Below are positions 1 to 12,733 of a stretch of 44,951 nucleotides of DNA, piece after piece. The notes under the pieces were generated by a model. The model saw nothing but the letters and a program-made list of their open reading frames with translations. It searched no databases and had not been told where the DNA came from. A program made the translations under genes and the position numbers. Each line of letters begins with the position of its first letter. The stretch's first letter is position 1. The stretch lies in assembly GCA_002751075.1 (NCBI GenBank), contig NAOQ01000020.1, forward strand, positions 54,847 to 99,797, in the 5' to 3' direction. Source of the DNA: Ichthyophonus hoferi (Eukaryota > Opisthokonta > Ichthyosporea > Ichthyophonida > Ichthyophonidae).

Positions 1-3000
1 TCCAAACAATATCAAGGCCCGTGGTCTCCCAGGATAGAGGGTATGCCTAAGTCTTTACAATACAAATACCCCTCCTGCTAGACACAGTGGCCACACATGG
101 CCCAACAGTAGCTAACCATATAAGTACCCTCTCCGATCCGTGCTAGCAGGGAAAACACACCTTCAAAGGCTGGCATTAACGGCATGATAATGTAGACCCT
201 GAATTTTCTGTTCTCCCCGTGAGCGCGTACAATAGCATCAAATAGGACGTTGCCTATCTGGTTGTACACACTATCCTGGGCGAGTGCTGTAATAAAGAAT
301 TGGTTCTGGGGATAGGAATAACGTTATGGTTGGTATACACTTATGTTACCAATAGGCATACGGCACAGCTACCCTGATCAGTCATCTATAGCCTATACCT
401 CAATATAAATGTAGTGTTTGGCGCCCTTGATGGCAGAGATGTACGCATTCTGTGAGGGCGGGTCAATCAGTAACCTTCCTTTATCAACTAAAGTAAGGTA
501 CTAGGAGATATACCTGGATGGAGTGTTCAATGGCAATCCCATTGGTCCACATGCCGCTAGATCGTAAAATCTGAGCACACACTCTAGTGTAGGATAGCTC
601 AAGGGCATCACTGGGGGGAGGCATATCGGCTGGCAACTAGAGAGAGAGCATGGGTATAAGCCTTGTATGATTGGTGGAAGGAATAATAAGGGGTATGACG
701 TCACATAGAAACAGCAACGCATTAATATGGCTCCGATCGTAACCAGTATGAAGTATAATATATGAAGGAGAGAGGTCGGCCTTTGGAACAAGAATACAGG
801 GGCGGAGGAAGAGGCTGCATGGATGAATGGGGCTTTACATTGATCCCAATAGGTTGACAGGCTATAATTCATAAATATGATAAAGGATGTGTCTTCAGGT
901 GAATGCAAACCTATTCCCCGCAGACCCCTAGTCATGTATGGGTAGTACCACAGAGAGGGAGTGAGGGTTGGCATACAGAGAGGGGGCCGTACCTGACAGC
1001 GAGGTAGTAGATAGGGCACAGAGCGGTCCTCCTTGCACTTCACCACCTTGATATGATTCCACCTCTAGGATAGCTCCTGTGAGTCAAAGCCCCTGGTCTC
1101 CACACCATCATATGCCACAGCCCAACATGTCCCCTCACCGCCAATTATAAAAAATAGTTAGTAAAAGATATATAATTAGACCCAGTCATTTATATTCTCG
1201 GGTATGGTGTATGATGGTATCAGGAGAGAATACCATACCACCCACCTCGATATAATGGCGGGCCACGTCCCTGGCAGCTTGGCCATACAGACCAATACCC
1301 GCATCGTGCCAAGGCATACGAGCCTGGGTTAAGCGATCAATAGAATCTGGGAAAGGTACAGAGAGTATTAGTACAGAGGGTATAAGGAGAGAAAGGGAGA
1401 GATAATGTACGAGTGTGTGAAAGAGAAACAAGGCACCCTGTTCTGGTAGGTCCAAGGCAAAGAAGTCCTTGGTACAGGGGTTAGAGTAGTCCTTGCCCAC
1501 CCACACCGGATGGGCCTTAAGGGTGGCTTTCTGTAAGGGGGGAGAGGGTTAATGTTGCAATGTTCTTCCTTCTTTCTGCTGAGGGCGACCAGGTCAACCT
1601 AGAAACATGCCATCGGGTTTTTTTATTTTGTTTTTGGAGATAATAGTATCAAAACTGCGTAAAGTATGATCCAAATAAACTATCATTGGCATTAACATCC
1701 AAGCTCTGGTTGCCACAACTGCTGATGCCCTCATGGAACAGGTAGGTTATATAGTCCTGGGTAGGCCCCTACATGCAGATCGGCAAGGCACGACATATTA
1801 GCCTAATCAGGAAATTATGGGGAGTAGGAGGGCGGGAGAAGGGCTATCAACCTGATAAAACATGTACTCTACTAGCATGGACCCTGCTTGCACCTCCACC
1901 CCTCCCTGTATCTGGTACAGCATTATTTCGGCCGATCTAACCTTGCCCACGGTTATTGTGGAGAGTACAAGACTGCCACTTAGGACTATGGGATCTGTGG
2001 GAGATAGGTCAGTGTGTTAGTGCATTCCCTTCCCACCTCTCCCTCCCAGTCCCTAGCAGGTGTTGTATACCTGCATGAGTCATGGTGCAGGTGACTACCA
2101 CCTCAACAATCCCAAACTCTGTAACGTCATCTTCTGTGCTCCTGCCAATCATATCATAGTATCAGATAGGTAACCAGTAGGCTGCTCTCATAATAGAGGG
2201 ACAGGAGAAACTCACTGGCTGTGGATATTATTCCATAGCACCTTGTTTCCTTCTCGTGCTACAGGCTCGGAGTATATTTCTTTCCGTCCTAAGCGTAAAG
2301 TATAGGAGGCCATTGTGCCAAGTAGATTTGGAGCTGGATGCAAATCTAACACTAAGAAGTATTAGTGTTATATCATAGATTTCCCCCCCTACCCCTTCCT
2401 TTCTATGGACTAAGGCCCCACCTGCAATACTGTCTCCACTATCTTTTGCAGATCCCCTGCGCGGCTTACAGGGAGCAGAGTCTATGCCCATTGCAAGAGT
2501 CCCCTCCCCTTCTTCCTGTGTATCCACTACCGACTCTAGTAACCCTCGCTTGCTCTTAGCTATAGCCCCTCTGTGGTTAGTGTCTTATTCCTCTCCGGCC
2601 CTTTCCCTTCTCCTCTGAACCCTCTCCTATGTGATCTCACCGTCATGATCAGTCATCCCTCTAAAATAGCTCGTGATCCCATCTGTGTTCCAGGCTTCTG
2701 ATAGGCGATGCATTCGCCCTATATATCTGGTTTCTAAGCTTCTCTCTCGGGGAGCCACAGACTCAGAGCCAACAGTAAATGCATGGCGTGGGCTAGCCAA
2801 AATAGGTTGCTCATCGTCTCCAAGTAAATCCCCAGGGGTCTGTACTAGATCCGTCCTGCTACCCTCATCACCCTCACTGATGGTTCTGGACTGCACACGG
2901 CGAGCATGGTCAGGGGTAGGAGTGGGAGGCGAGTCGTGGGGGAGAAGGGGAGGGGCTGAGCTGTCTCTATACCACCCCAGTCATGGTTAGTACTGGCCCC

Positions 3001-6000
3001 TAACCCATCTGCCTATCTTTTCTCCTCTAGGGGACCTATGACTCACTCGTTCATTCCCATCCAGTGCTTGAGGTTACGGGCCCTCTCGTGCAGGCTGAGC
3101 CTATTGATGGAAGATACTAGTATAGCCACGTGTTAATGCCATGACGTCATGTACACCTTAGGAAAGTCGAGATGATGCACGCCGTGCCAATCATTGGAGT
3201 GTCTTGTTTAAAAATAACATACCAATAGGTCTACCGTGTGATGGTAATGGGGGCACACTACTGGATGCCTAACCATCTTCCTAACCCTCCTGTAACCATG
3301 GTAATGATCTATCTATATGACGCACTATACCTGGTTTGTTATCGGTATATCCTGTAGAGTAATGACGCTTTACCAGGGACTTCTGGGGGTCATTTAAGGG
3401 CGTAGTCTCCTGCTATTCGTGGAAATCAGTGATAAGGCCTGCGGCTGTTGGTCCATGAACATAGCATAGTATGCGATACATCTTATAAGTAATGTACTGG
3501 CCAATACGATTGGCTCTTTAAACATTTAGATATAGAAGATCTGTATTAAAATCACTGCAACTAAATCACACCGGACTGTCTCAAAACAACCAATAAAAGT
3601 AGTAGGGACATCGAGATAACCCAGATAATAGCTGTTTATATGCCTAGTGAGTGGTCTGCCCTGTGGCTCCTATACCCACCAGGCCCTTGCCACCCCTTGT
3701 GGGGTAGGGTAATGACTACTTCACCCATAGTTTAGTAGGGACGAGTCAATAAAATTTACTTGAATGATAAAATAAGTCGGTCAAAATACATGGTGTTCTA
3801 TGCATAGATAGGCAGTAAATGCTATTGGCTTTGAGGTATGCTATGGTTTGTTTGTGAATAACCGCTAAACCAGCACTCTATATAAAATGTATGCAATTTC
3901 TATATACACTGGGTAGAGGTAGCCCACTATTACTAGCCATCTAACATCCTGTGACTATGTCATGCCTGATAGTAGTATGATTCCCTAAAGGACCAGTACG
4001 TGTATTACAAGCTATGGAAGGGTAGGATACTCATTTGACTTATACTTCCACTAACCTTCTTAAGGTGTGCCCTGCCATATGCATTGTGGACCCTTTCCCC
4101 TCTTTCCTTCTCTAGGCTCACCCATCCTTTCTCTACTTGATTTGTATGAGACCCTCCCATATGGCCTACTCTCTCCCTCACTCCTACTTCCCTCCCTATT
4201 GCATCATGTATCTAACGTATCATTCAAGATATAACGTACCGATGGTGATGTAAACATTGCCCGCCAAAGACTACGGGTCCTACTCTCTCTGGCTTGATTA
4301 GTCACCCCCCCATCTGATACTGGGCGGTTCCTTGAGTCGCCAGATGTAGAAACACAAATCATACTATGCCTTGTCGCCCTAAGAGATAAGTTGTCAGGCC
4401 AGCCTGTACCCCGTCTATCTCCCCTACCTCATACTCTCAATACAATCTTCCTTCTCCTTCCCGGTGGTTGCCTTGCTATATATTTCAATATTTATAAGGA
4501 CCAACACTGAGGGATCATTCTATCTACTAACCACTACTCTTAACTAGCTCTACAGCAATGGCCATGGTGTTTACCACACCACCTTATTTACATGTTTTTC
4601 TCTTGGAGTCTTTGTACTATCTTCTTTCTACTTATCTGTCTTTCCTTCTGTCTATAGCTATACATTATGGCATCTAGCTATACCCCATACACTATGCACT
4701 ATACACTACACTATCCTATAGCCTATACACTATATCCTATAGCCTATACACTATATCCTATACCACATACACTATACACTATACACTATACATTATACCC
4801 CGAGTCTCTCTCATTTTCCCCTTGTTTTTTCTGTTCTTTTCTCTCCTCTCCACTCCTTGATCTATTTATGTACCAGATATATCTCCTCTTGGGCTATCTG
4901 TATGGACCTTTCCCTATATATATCCCACACACCCTCTTCCCTTTGACACCCATACTATATCATTCTACGTCTCTCACACTTGGATGCCCTCTCTCTTCCT
5001 CTGTCTGTCCACCTTTCTAAATCTATATATATATGCCTGTTTCTACGTCACATCGTCTTTCTCTCCTCCCCCTCTCTTATTGGGCATGGTTCTCCCTTTC
5101 TATCCTTTTCCTATTGGCCAGTTATACATTCTATATGTATTAACTAATAAGGTCCTTACAATTGCTTGCCACTGTCCCTCCTTTGACTATCCTCCATCAG
5201 TCTCTGCAACACATCATTGGGTGGCAGTACATTGCCCCCAGAGGGCCCCAACATAGCCTCCGCTTGTTGACGATTGCCTATGTTATAATGATATAAGACT
5301 CATGAGGCTAGATTATCGTAACAATCAACTACACTATTAACCACCTGCCTATTATTGCCTCCAGAAATATAGCATAATACACACCACAATAAGGTCTACA
5401 CTACCACTACATTGCCCTTAATATAGTAGGATCCTCTCTCCTAGTGATCCCTCACCATACTATACTATACTATACTATACTATACTATACTACACTACAC
5501 TATACTATATACCAAATGCTTTCAAATCCATTCATGGTCAAGGAGTATAAGGTACACTATACAAAGATAACCTGCCATTGGCTCAGAACGTACCACTGGG
5601 TACCCTTAAAATGTCACCCGCCATGTCGTTATAATTACGACTGTCCCTAATATCGTCATCATCATCCTCCCCGGCTCTATCCACCAGGTATTCTAAATGA
5701 TCTTTCACCTGTTTCCATTTGGCCTTGGCCTTAGCCCCTCCAGGGAGAGCTGTAGGTGGACCAGTGAGCCTCACCACCCTAGGCATCTTGGTTGTTCTTA
5801 ACACCACCCACAGGTAGGTAGATGCATACACACATATATACACATGGAAGCCCCTATATATAGGCAAAACATAAATATACTAGCATAGGCCTAAGCCTAT
5901 ACGTACAAGACCCCATCTTTATATTCACATGTAGGCACATACAACCTCTACTCACCATATGAGGTAGCTCGCCTGGCCTCACCGGTTTCCTCGCCTCCTT

Positions 6001-9000
6001 CATGGCCTCTATGTTAGTACTGGTTCATTCATTCCTACCACTCCCTACCCTGACGCACTCCACTTACTAGATGGGGCGGGGTGTGTAGCATAATCCTGCC
6101 AGGTTTCAAGCAAACGTCGTAGTTTCTACAAAGGCCACCACAGGGGTGAGGATCCATTATGACTGGCCCATAATGATTGGCCCGCTAGGTCTAAGCCACT
6201 TACCTGTGAGGTCCCCTCAGTAGGTTGGCTTGGTATAGGTGGAGTGGGCGGTACGGGTATCTGGGATGGTAGATTGCTAGCCGAGATGACTGCATAGTGT
6301 ACAGGGCATCGTGGGTTAGGTGGGCATGGGACAGAGAGCCAAGTGAGAGAGGGGCAGGGGTGGTTCATATAGATACACGTCGGCAGGATATGTCAATGAC
6401 TAAACATACACTAGTACATTAAGTGCAAGCAAAATGCCCGACAAAGAGCCATCCGTACTATGTCCCTCTAGGCTTACACCCATATATTCACGTCATATGG
6501 GCCCCTATTAAACTGCGTGTGTCAAAGGCATCGTGTAGACAGTACTATCGGCACATTCATAGTAGATGATAGTAAACTAATGGCAACCTAGGGTAGACCT
6601 ACCTTTAAACATTAACCGTGACATAACCTTGGTGTTCTCCTGCCCCACCCATGGTTGGTTAGCAACCTGCTCTTAAGAGACCTGGGCTTATCCTATACTC
6701 TACAGTAATTGTATGAGTGTCTTACCTGGTAGTCGGGGTCTTGCTCTGAGTATACATCAGTAAGTTCATGCGCTGCGGTGTCATCCCTTCCAAAGCACAG
6801 ATCCAGTCCCCCTAGAAACCCCACACTGGGACCACCCATAGACCACTCCGTGAGCCTTCTGTCTCCTGCTCTATCTCCTTACCCGTCCAACCATACCCCA
6901 ATACATCCTCCCCTTACCGTTGGTCAACCACTACTATCTTCTCATGGTGGGCCCACAGCCACACCCCATCGGGGGGGTGGTCAGGATGACGTAGCACGCT
7001 GATATTACGGTTGGCCTCTCTCAGCTTCAGCTTAGAGTATACACTGCACCATCCCGAGAGAATTATTCACCAGATAGATATAGCGCTGGGTTATAAATCA
7101 AAAAGATATACCCTGCACGAAGAAGGCGCTTCCTAATCATTACCTGTTGATGCCTACGGCCAGTTCCACATTCTTGTACAGCATAACGCACACCTACCGC
7201 CCGGCCCTTGCCTATTATTAGCTACTAGCACCTTACCTATTATCATCCCTCCCATAAGCTTAGATGGTCTCCTATCCCACCCTCGCCCACCTTTACTCCT
7301 TCCTCAGCCTTGGCGGCTAACAGTACATCCAATCGGAACTCCTCGTTCTTCCAGGGAGGACGTTTAAGATACAGTTCAGGACTAAGCCACCAATCTGAGT
7401 CCACCCGTTAGAATATCCTAATCGCAACACTGTAATTAAGGCACCTTACAGGCCTTACTATAAATAATCTCAAGGGCCCCTACACACACCGCCTCTTATG
7501 ATTGGCTGATATACTTGGAATAGTACTAACATACTAGCATTCTTTTCATCTTATTAATATTGGTGTGATTGGTAGCCAATAGATTTAATGTTGTCGGGAT
7601 AACTTGTGATGGACCAATAATAGGAGCCCATTCCCACCATGTATACTATAACCTCCCATCTGATGTATGAAGACCAATATGATCAGTAGCCAATAGACAT
7701 ATAGACGCCATGATAAGGCAGAATGGACCCCAACTATCATATTATTACATTTTCCATAGTAAGCCATCACCCTAGTGGTCTCTATAAGCTCCCCTCCTAC
7801 CCTCACCCCCTCCCCTTCCTGCCTCTGCCTTCACCTGCAATGAAAATCTCCTCCTTGGCTGCTTGGATGGCACGGGCCACGGCTGCAAAATAGTCCCGCC
7901 CATCTACAAACCTGCAGAGGGCCAATCATAAGCCTTAAGTCAAGTAACCTCCAGGATAGGAAGATTGATGGAATATCATCCAGACCTCCTACATAAAATA
8001 TCCCTTTCCACACCTCTCTCTGGTTACTTATTGCGGAGCCCCATCTGTTATACCATATTACTATCATTCCTACCTAATATATGGTTTGTCTCCTATTATT
8101 TGTATGCATGTTTAATATAACTTTACTGTGAAAATGATCTATGGATACATACACAGCCCATATTTTTCTTTTAATGTACCTAGTATGCAAGCTACAGGTA
8201 GAGGTAGGAGTGTATATACGTCCATCTTAATAGAGGTTTACAACAGGCAGTATAGAGTGGTAGTGAAAATAAGGCACTAAGGGCCAACACCCACCAATGA
8301 GCATAGGACTGCATGCGAACAGGAGCAAATGAGTCATGAGAGTGGGCTTTGGTCCAGGTGCTCTTACTAATAGCTAGCCTCAGGGAGGCTACCCAGTCCT
8401 CCTTCTGGTACCTACCTCATACTATGTCATAACACTGGTTCTATTGGCTACCATGGTATCTCTAACCAATAGTACAGTAATAGTGTCTAAGAGGTCTAGT
8501 AGACAGGGAGGGGGAAATGGGACCAAGATCTAGCTAATAAGGAATAGATCTATTGACCAATCTACAGCCACAATCCAAGACTACAGTCAATGGATGATGA
8601 TAATGGATGGAGTCATGGGATAGGTACACAATTAGACTGCCCATATGATTGGGTATTCTAAGTAATAATTCATGATTGGGGCGCCATGCAACCCTCTCTA
8701 CCCCTACATTTTGTATGTATATAGTAGCCGCTCTCCCTCGCATCCCCCTACCATACCCAGGCCATTCCCATGTCGTGGTCTGTACTAGGCCCTAGGGTAG
8801 GCTAATCTACCTACCTTTCTTTAGTGGTCACAGTCAAGTCTCGATAGTGGTTACTAATTACCAGAGAATTTCCTCTATGATTATATGACACCTGAAACGA
8901 TCTGGGGAGGTATTTGTACATGTATATGTATATGTATATGTGTATATAAAGGGCCATACGTGATGCACCAGTGTGTAAGCACATTACAATAGTGTTACCT

Positions 9001-10164
9001 ATGAAACGGGCCTGTACCTGTATAAGTGTGTGGGATAGGCAGGGCTAGATATATTCTGGATTACAGATATAAAACAATACCCAAAACAATGTACAAGTGT
9101 ATATACAGACGGATAGTCCCAGGGCTAGGTGTGTATACCCTTACATGAATTGATAGAAGTGAGGATATGCATAGCTATGACTAACACGTGTGGCCCATTC
9201 GGTCAATAGAACCAAGACAGGGCTAAAGCCTATCTTATGTAGTATAAAAAAGGGTATATAGAGGTAACACTAGAATGGAAGGTACTTACGGGTCAAAGAG
9301 CATAACGGCTCTGATCTCTTGGACCTGTGGACTGACATAGAACAGATAGGAGTCCATCATTACTAACCATTGCTGCGTCATGTGATGATAGTCAGCCTAT
9401 ATCTGTATAGTGGATAGATACTAGCCTCTCTACCCTCCAGAGGTATTATATGGGCCCTTGACACTATATATATTACAGCAGTGTTCCGTTGTGAACAGGG
9501 GAGCTGTTCCTACTAAAGTATAAACACCCAGTCCATCCACTACTACCTATGCGTTATATTGTGGCTAATATAAATAAATTTAATATTTAAATCGCCGTGA
9601 TTGATGCTTTATAAACATCTACAGACAACACAGACACCAATCCACAAACCTCGCTCTTACATAACTACAACTTCCATGCGGCCATCCGTTTCCCTCCTAT
9701 CTCGTATCTACTACTATAATTCTACCAACATCCCCTCCTGTCCCACTCCTACCTCTCTCTGTGAAGCTTCCCTACAGCAGTTGAAAATCCACCGTCGGAA
9801 TCGATGGCCCCCACCCTTTTTAACAACCAACCCCTCGTTGAGTCTGCTTCCTAGTTCTGGGATGAAAGAAAATCGACTAATGCGAAAGAACTGTAATAAG
9901 AATGAGCCTAGGTTAGACCCCGGGGAACATAACATGGTAGGCAGTTATTGCCCTCTCCCTCGCCCTAGAGCCCTAGGTAATAGCCAGACTGCCCCCCACA
10001 CCCCCAATATACTGTAGAATGGAAGGGTTGCACTTACATACATATTACTTACTAGTAAATGCATTAAGTGGCCCTCATCCCTCTAAACGGGGAAGGTCAA
10101 AAACAAGAATAACACAGAGATGTGAAATAACAAGTATTGTGAATCACAATCAACAAATTTAAGC

Positions 10165-10195
<31 letters not shown>

Positions 10196-11520
10196 TAACC
10201 AATGGTTCTCAAGCCCTAACCTGCTGCACGTGACGACTCTGCAGTAATTCCTTGTGGGACACCACCGACTGTAAAAAGGCTTCTAATAATTTAGACCTCT
10301 CCTCTACGGTCTGCAGGCGCCAAAGCTGAAACCTGTTAGCCAATCGTAGTGGACTGTGGGCCAACTTGTCCCCAGTGGACTCGTTGAGACGGGCCCTTCC
10401 TAACCCCTGAATCTCCTTCAGCTGTCCAGAGATTATGTCAGATAATCCATGCGAATGTGGCTCTGGTACCATCTAACCAAAAAGACATTGGTAGAGTACC
10501 AAGCATGTAGATATGGACATGCACTTATACGTCATGGTTTGCATAGAACTATACATTTACTAGCCTGTCAAATGGGCTATTAAGCTAGAGATGTATCTCA
10601 TATGTGCATGTGCATCCATATATATATATACATCAACAAATACAAACCTTGAAGTTAAAGCGAGAGAACATCGGGGAAAGAAAATCATGCAGGTCACGAA
10701 TATCTCTCTCCCTGCAGTTCACTGTCCAGTAGTATTGCCCGTGATGTAGTTCAATTTTAAACACAACGAAGTGTTCCAGGTTCTTCATATTATCGTGTTT
10801 CTCATAACTTACAATCTTAACCTCTATTGGCTGTCCGGGTAATAAAATACAAGATGGGCATAGCTGCAGGTGAGGGCTGGTTAGGATAGTTGCTATGTAC
10901 CATACTAATCTCAAATGACCCAATACATTTAGTGATCTCTGCAGGTACTACCATTTAAATGGCTCGCAACGAACCCTCTACTCTGTTTGAACAACTATAT
11001 AATCTAATAAAACTCCTGCTAACCAATTGGCTAAATAGTTTAAAATAGTTACTATAAATTTAAAACACCATTTAAGTGTGTAGGCCCTTGCAATGTGTGG
11101 AATCACCTGGGACGGCTAACAGCTCATTAACAATAGACTAGACTAGTCGTAAACCTGAAAGGCAAACCCAAAATATATATCCTCTTTACTACATCCACTT
11201 AGTGATGTGAATTGGAATGATTCCCATGGGATAGATAATGCTATTTAAAGCGGTAGGTAGTACGTGCGAGTTGAAGGTAGGGTGTATAGATATACAAATC
11301 TAGGATAGGAATGAACCGGGTGTGAAAAGCATTATACAGTTATGAGTAATAAAACAGTCTGTAGTGCAATAATAGGGAGAGGACTATAATGCTAAGATTT
11401 TAAATGATGGTCTGTATAACAACTGTTAAAAAACAATTCAAGGGCGGTAGTAATATTTACAAAGTTTCCATATAGGGCCTTGTTATAGAGGGTGCCGTCG
11501 TCATCAGCTGTATGCTCCAT
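1..11520 (-). CDS. PLD: Phospholipase D, PX-PH type (PLD1/2 family), 3' end outside window
   Basis: This enzyme hydrolyses phosphatidylcholine to phosphatidic acid and choline on cytosolic membrane faces. I traced about 28 phase-consistent exons: 11520-11461, 10863-10648, 10472-10221, 9890-9753, 9372-9290, 8901-8815, 8411-8295, 7911-7835, 7394-7291, 7193-7144, 7043-6918, 6825-6726, 6666-6603, 6289-6204, 6006-5956, 5786-5604, 2890-2641, 2535-2422, 2333-2216, 2141-2071, 1994-1852, 1530-1437, 1346-1246, 1064-993, 636-514, 449-399, 305-161 and about 130-86. Together they give about 1040 residues. The PX domain is about residues 25-170 and the PH domain about 177-290 (GGGHRFRRW). Then come [13 protein letters not shown] and the first HKD motif, HHEKIVVVD. 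After a loop of about 360 residues come [25 protein letters not shown] and [13 protein letters not shown]. The second HKD should lie just left of the window. The loop is roughly three times the human PLD1 loop and contains a C2-like domain. The start ATG at 11520 is inferred from a short first exon that joins the PX exon in phase 0; the final exon is the least certain. Confidence 0.95.
1852..2333 (-). other. C2-like beta-sandwich inserted in the PLD inter-HKD loop
   Basis: Three exons (2333-2216, 2141-2071, 1994-1852) join in phase and encode about 110 residues rich in alternating hydrophobic strands. Visible pieces in order are [50 protein letters not shown] and [11 protein letters not shown]. 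The order of a strand with LG, then a V-x-W-N turn, then a VEV strand and later a [12 protein letters not shown] strand resembles a C2 domain. The segment continues in phase into the exon with VWVGKDYSN, so it is part of the PLD reading frame. No cluster of calcium-binding aspartates is obvious. It could be another beta-sandwich; the C2 assignment is inference. Confidence 0.5.
4681..4800. repeat. TATACACTA/TATCCTATAGCC tandem repeat
   Basis: Imperfect tandem units of CTATACA and CTATATCCTATAGC fill this stretch inside the large PLD intron. Chance open frames across it are a by-product of the repeat. Confidence 0.8.
5456..5510. repeat. (TATAC)n microsatellite
   Basis: About ten copies of the pentamer TATAC or its TACAC variant, close to the next exon of the PLD gene. 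The same pentamer family recurs at 4681-4800 and at 22188-22262 in a WEE1 intron. Confidence 0.9.
8914..8946. repeat. (TGTATA) microsatellite
   Basis: Short run of TGTATATGTATA units in a PLD intron, just upstream (gene sense) of the exon that starts at 8901. Confidence 0.7.
10165..10193. repeat. (ATA)n microsatellite
   Basis: About nine ATA/TAA units in the PLD intron that follows the exon ending at 10221. Confidence 0.9.
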
Positions 11521-12440
11521 CTCCTTACTTGGCCCTTTGGCTCTCACCAGGATATCCTGCTTATATACCCAAATTACTAAATGCATTGTTAACAGTGGAT
11601 ATTTATGAGTGGTTTTGTTTCATAATCTTCGTCTCAGTACCCACTTTAGCAATACTAGTTCATAACCACCAGATGAATAGCACCTTTCTCTAAGAGTAAG
11701 TTAGACACTGTTTCTAATAATACTGTAGAAAATATTTTAGTGCACCTATTTTTCTATCAATTCATGTCATAGACAAAGGTAATGAATTTATTTCTCTGTG
11801 TTTAGGCTCTTACGAATGTTGTATATGGATATGAACTCATTTAACTGTGTAAACAGGTACAAAGCATATAATAAGGTATTCAGGAAAGAATAATGTGTCT
11901 TTTTGTGTGTACAGAGAGATTTATATATAAGCATATAAATGTGAGGGTTGTTTATAAGTTGCAAACTGATATCTCTTATATGTTTATATTGTGCGTTGTG
12001 GATGGAATCGATATGATTTTTATTGCAATATTTAGGTTAAGATACAAATATTTATAGTAGAGCAGAGAAGTGCCTCTGGATGCCTGGTGCATAAATTCCT
12101 TCCTAGCTTCTCATGGAAATAAAAAATAAACTAAAAATATCTAGATGTGTTATGTGTTATTCCACAAAACAAAGAATTTCCAAAAACAAAGTATCCTCTC
12201 TCAGCAGTTCAAAAACACACCTCGGGGTCATTCCCACCCATGTTGAAACTCTATATGCAATATAAACTGTATGATGTGGCTACTGGGTAAATATATATTA
12301 TGCTTCTCCCCCAGAGCCGACGTATTTGTGCCTGCTAAATCCACTGTAAGTTGATCATGTTAGGTTTGCTGTGTCTATTTTTCTATTTTGGTCTATAACA
12401 TAAAACCAGGTGTTAGTATTATATTAGAGATAGATTTTAA
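11521..12440. other. AT-rich intergenic DNA between PLD and UQCC2
   Basis: No coding exon is supported on either strand. The sequence is distinctly more AT-rich than the PLD introns. It probably holds the PLD 5' UTR and promoter, but no single element stands out. Confidence 0.5.
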
Positions 12441-12733
12441 CAAAGAGGTGCGTGATACACCAATAAGAAGGATTGCTGCTTTAAAAAAATATTGAAAAAT
12501 ATTGTATGACGCGCGCACCTACGCCACCAATAAAAAGCCAGGAAATAAATTTTAAATTAGGCACTGCTATATTGTAAGGTGCGTGACCTCACCATGAGCC
12601 ACCTTTCTAATCAGCCAATAGCAGGCGATTATTGGAATGTTGCTACCAATAAACAAACAATGGCTACAAGAAAGAAGAGGATATAAGGGTATACGTAAGC
12701 ACCTCTCACGTCATTACCATAGTTGCCCCTACA
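12441..12733 (+). promoter_or_regulatory. CCAAT-rich upstream region of UQCC2 (possible shared promoter with PLD)
   Basis: CCAAT occurs near 12460, 12526, 12615 and 12646, and its complement ATTGG near 12632, all within 200 bp. A TATA-like string GATATAAGG lies near 12680, about 50 bp before the UQCC2 start codon, followed by a CACGTCA half CRE-like site near 12707. Clustered CCAAT boxes are the usual binding sites of NF-Y. That this region also serves the divergent PLD gene is inference. Confidence 0.4.

Larger units (their letters stand above)
2891..5603 (-). other. Large PLD intron with microsatellites
   Basis: The flanking PLD exons (5786-5604 and 2890-2641) join in phase 0, so nothing further is required here. 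A possible 54-bp minus-strand exon at 3100-3047 has both splice dinucleotides and an open frame, but its phase does not fit a direct join, so it is unproven. The rest is pyrimidine-rich sequence on the plus strand with TATAC-type repeats at 4681-4800 and 5456-5510. Confidence 0.45.

Noticed and set aside
1852-2141. Similarity of the strand-rich exons to the C-terminal half of VPS26C ([10 protein letters not shown]... versus LTGKLVV...).
   Set aside because: The exons join in phase to PLD exons on both sides and no other VPS26C exon is present, so a nested VPS26C gene is not supported.
4667-5256. Plus-strand frames of 90-117 residues in the large PLD intron.
   Set aside because: Driven by TATAC repeats and pyrimidine-rich sequence; no domain and no conserved start.
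7585-8067. Minus-strand frames of 73-78 residues around the PLD exon 7911-7835.
   Set aside because: The real exon uses another frame ([15 protein letters not shown]); these are intron-spanning shadows.
9120-9240. Possible extra PLD exon between 9290 and 8901.
   Set aside because: The exon starting at 8901 joins 9290 in phase and supplies the expected PH-domain sequence, so no extra exon is needed.
9601-10017. Plus-strand open frame of 138 residues.
   Set aside because: It is the antisense shadow of the PLD PH-domain exon at 9890-9753.
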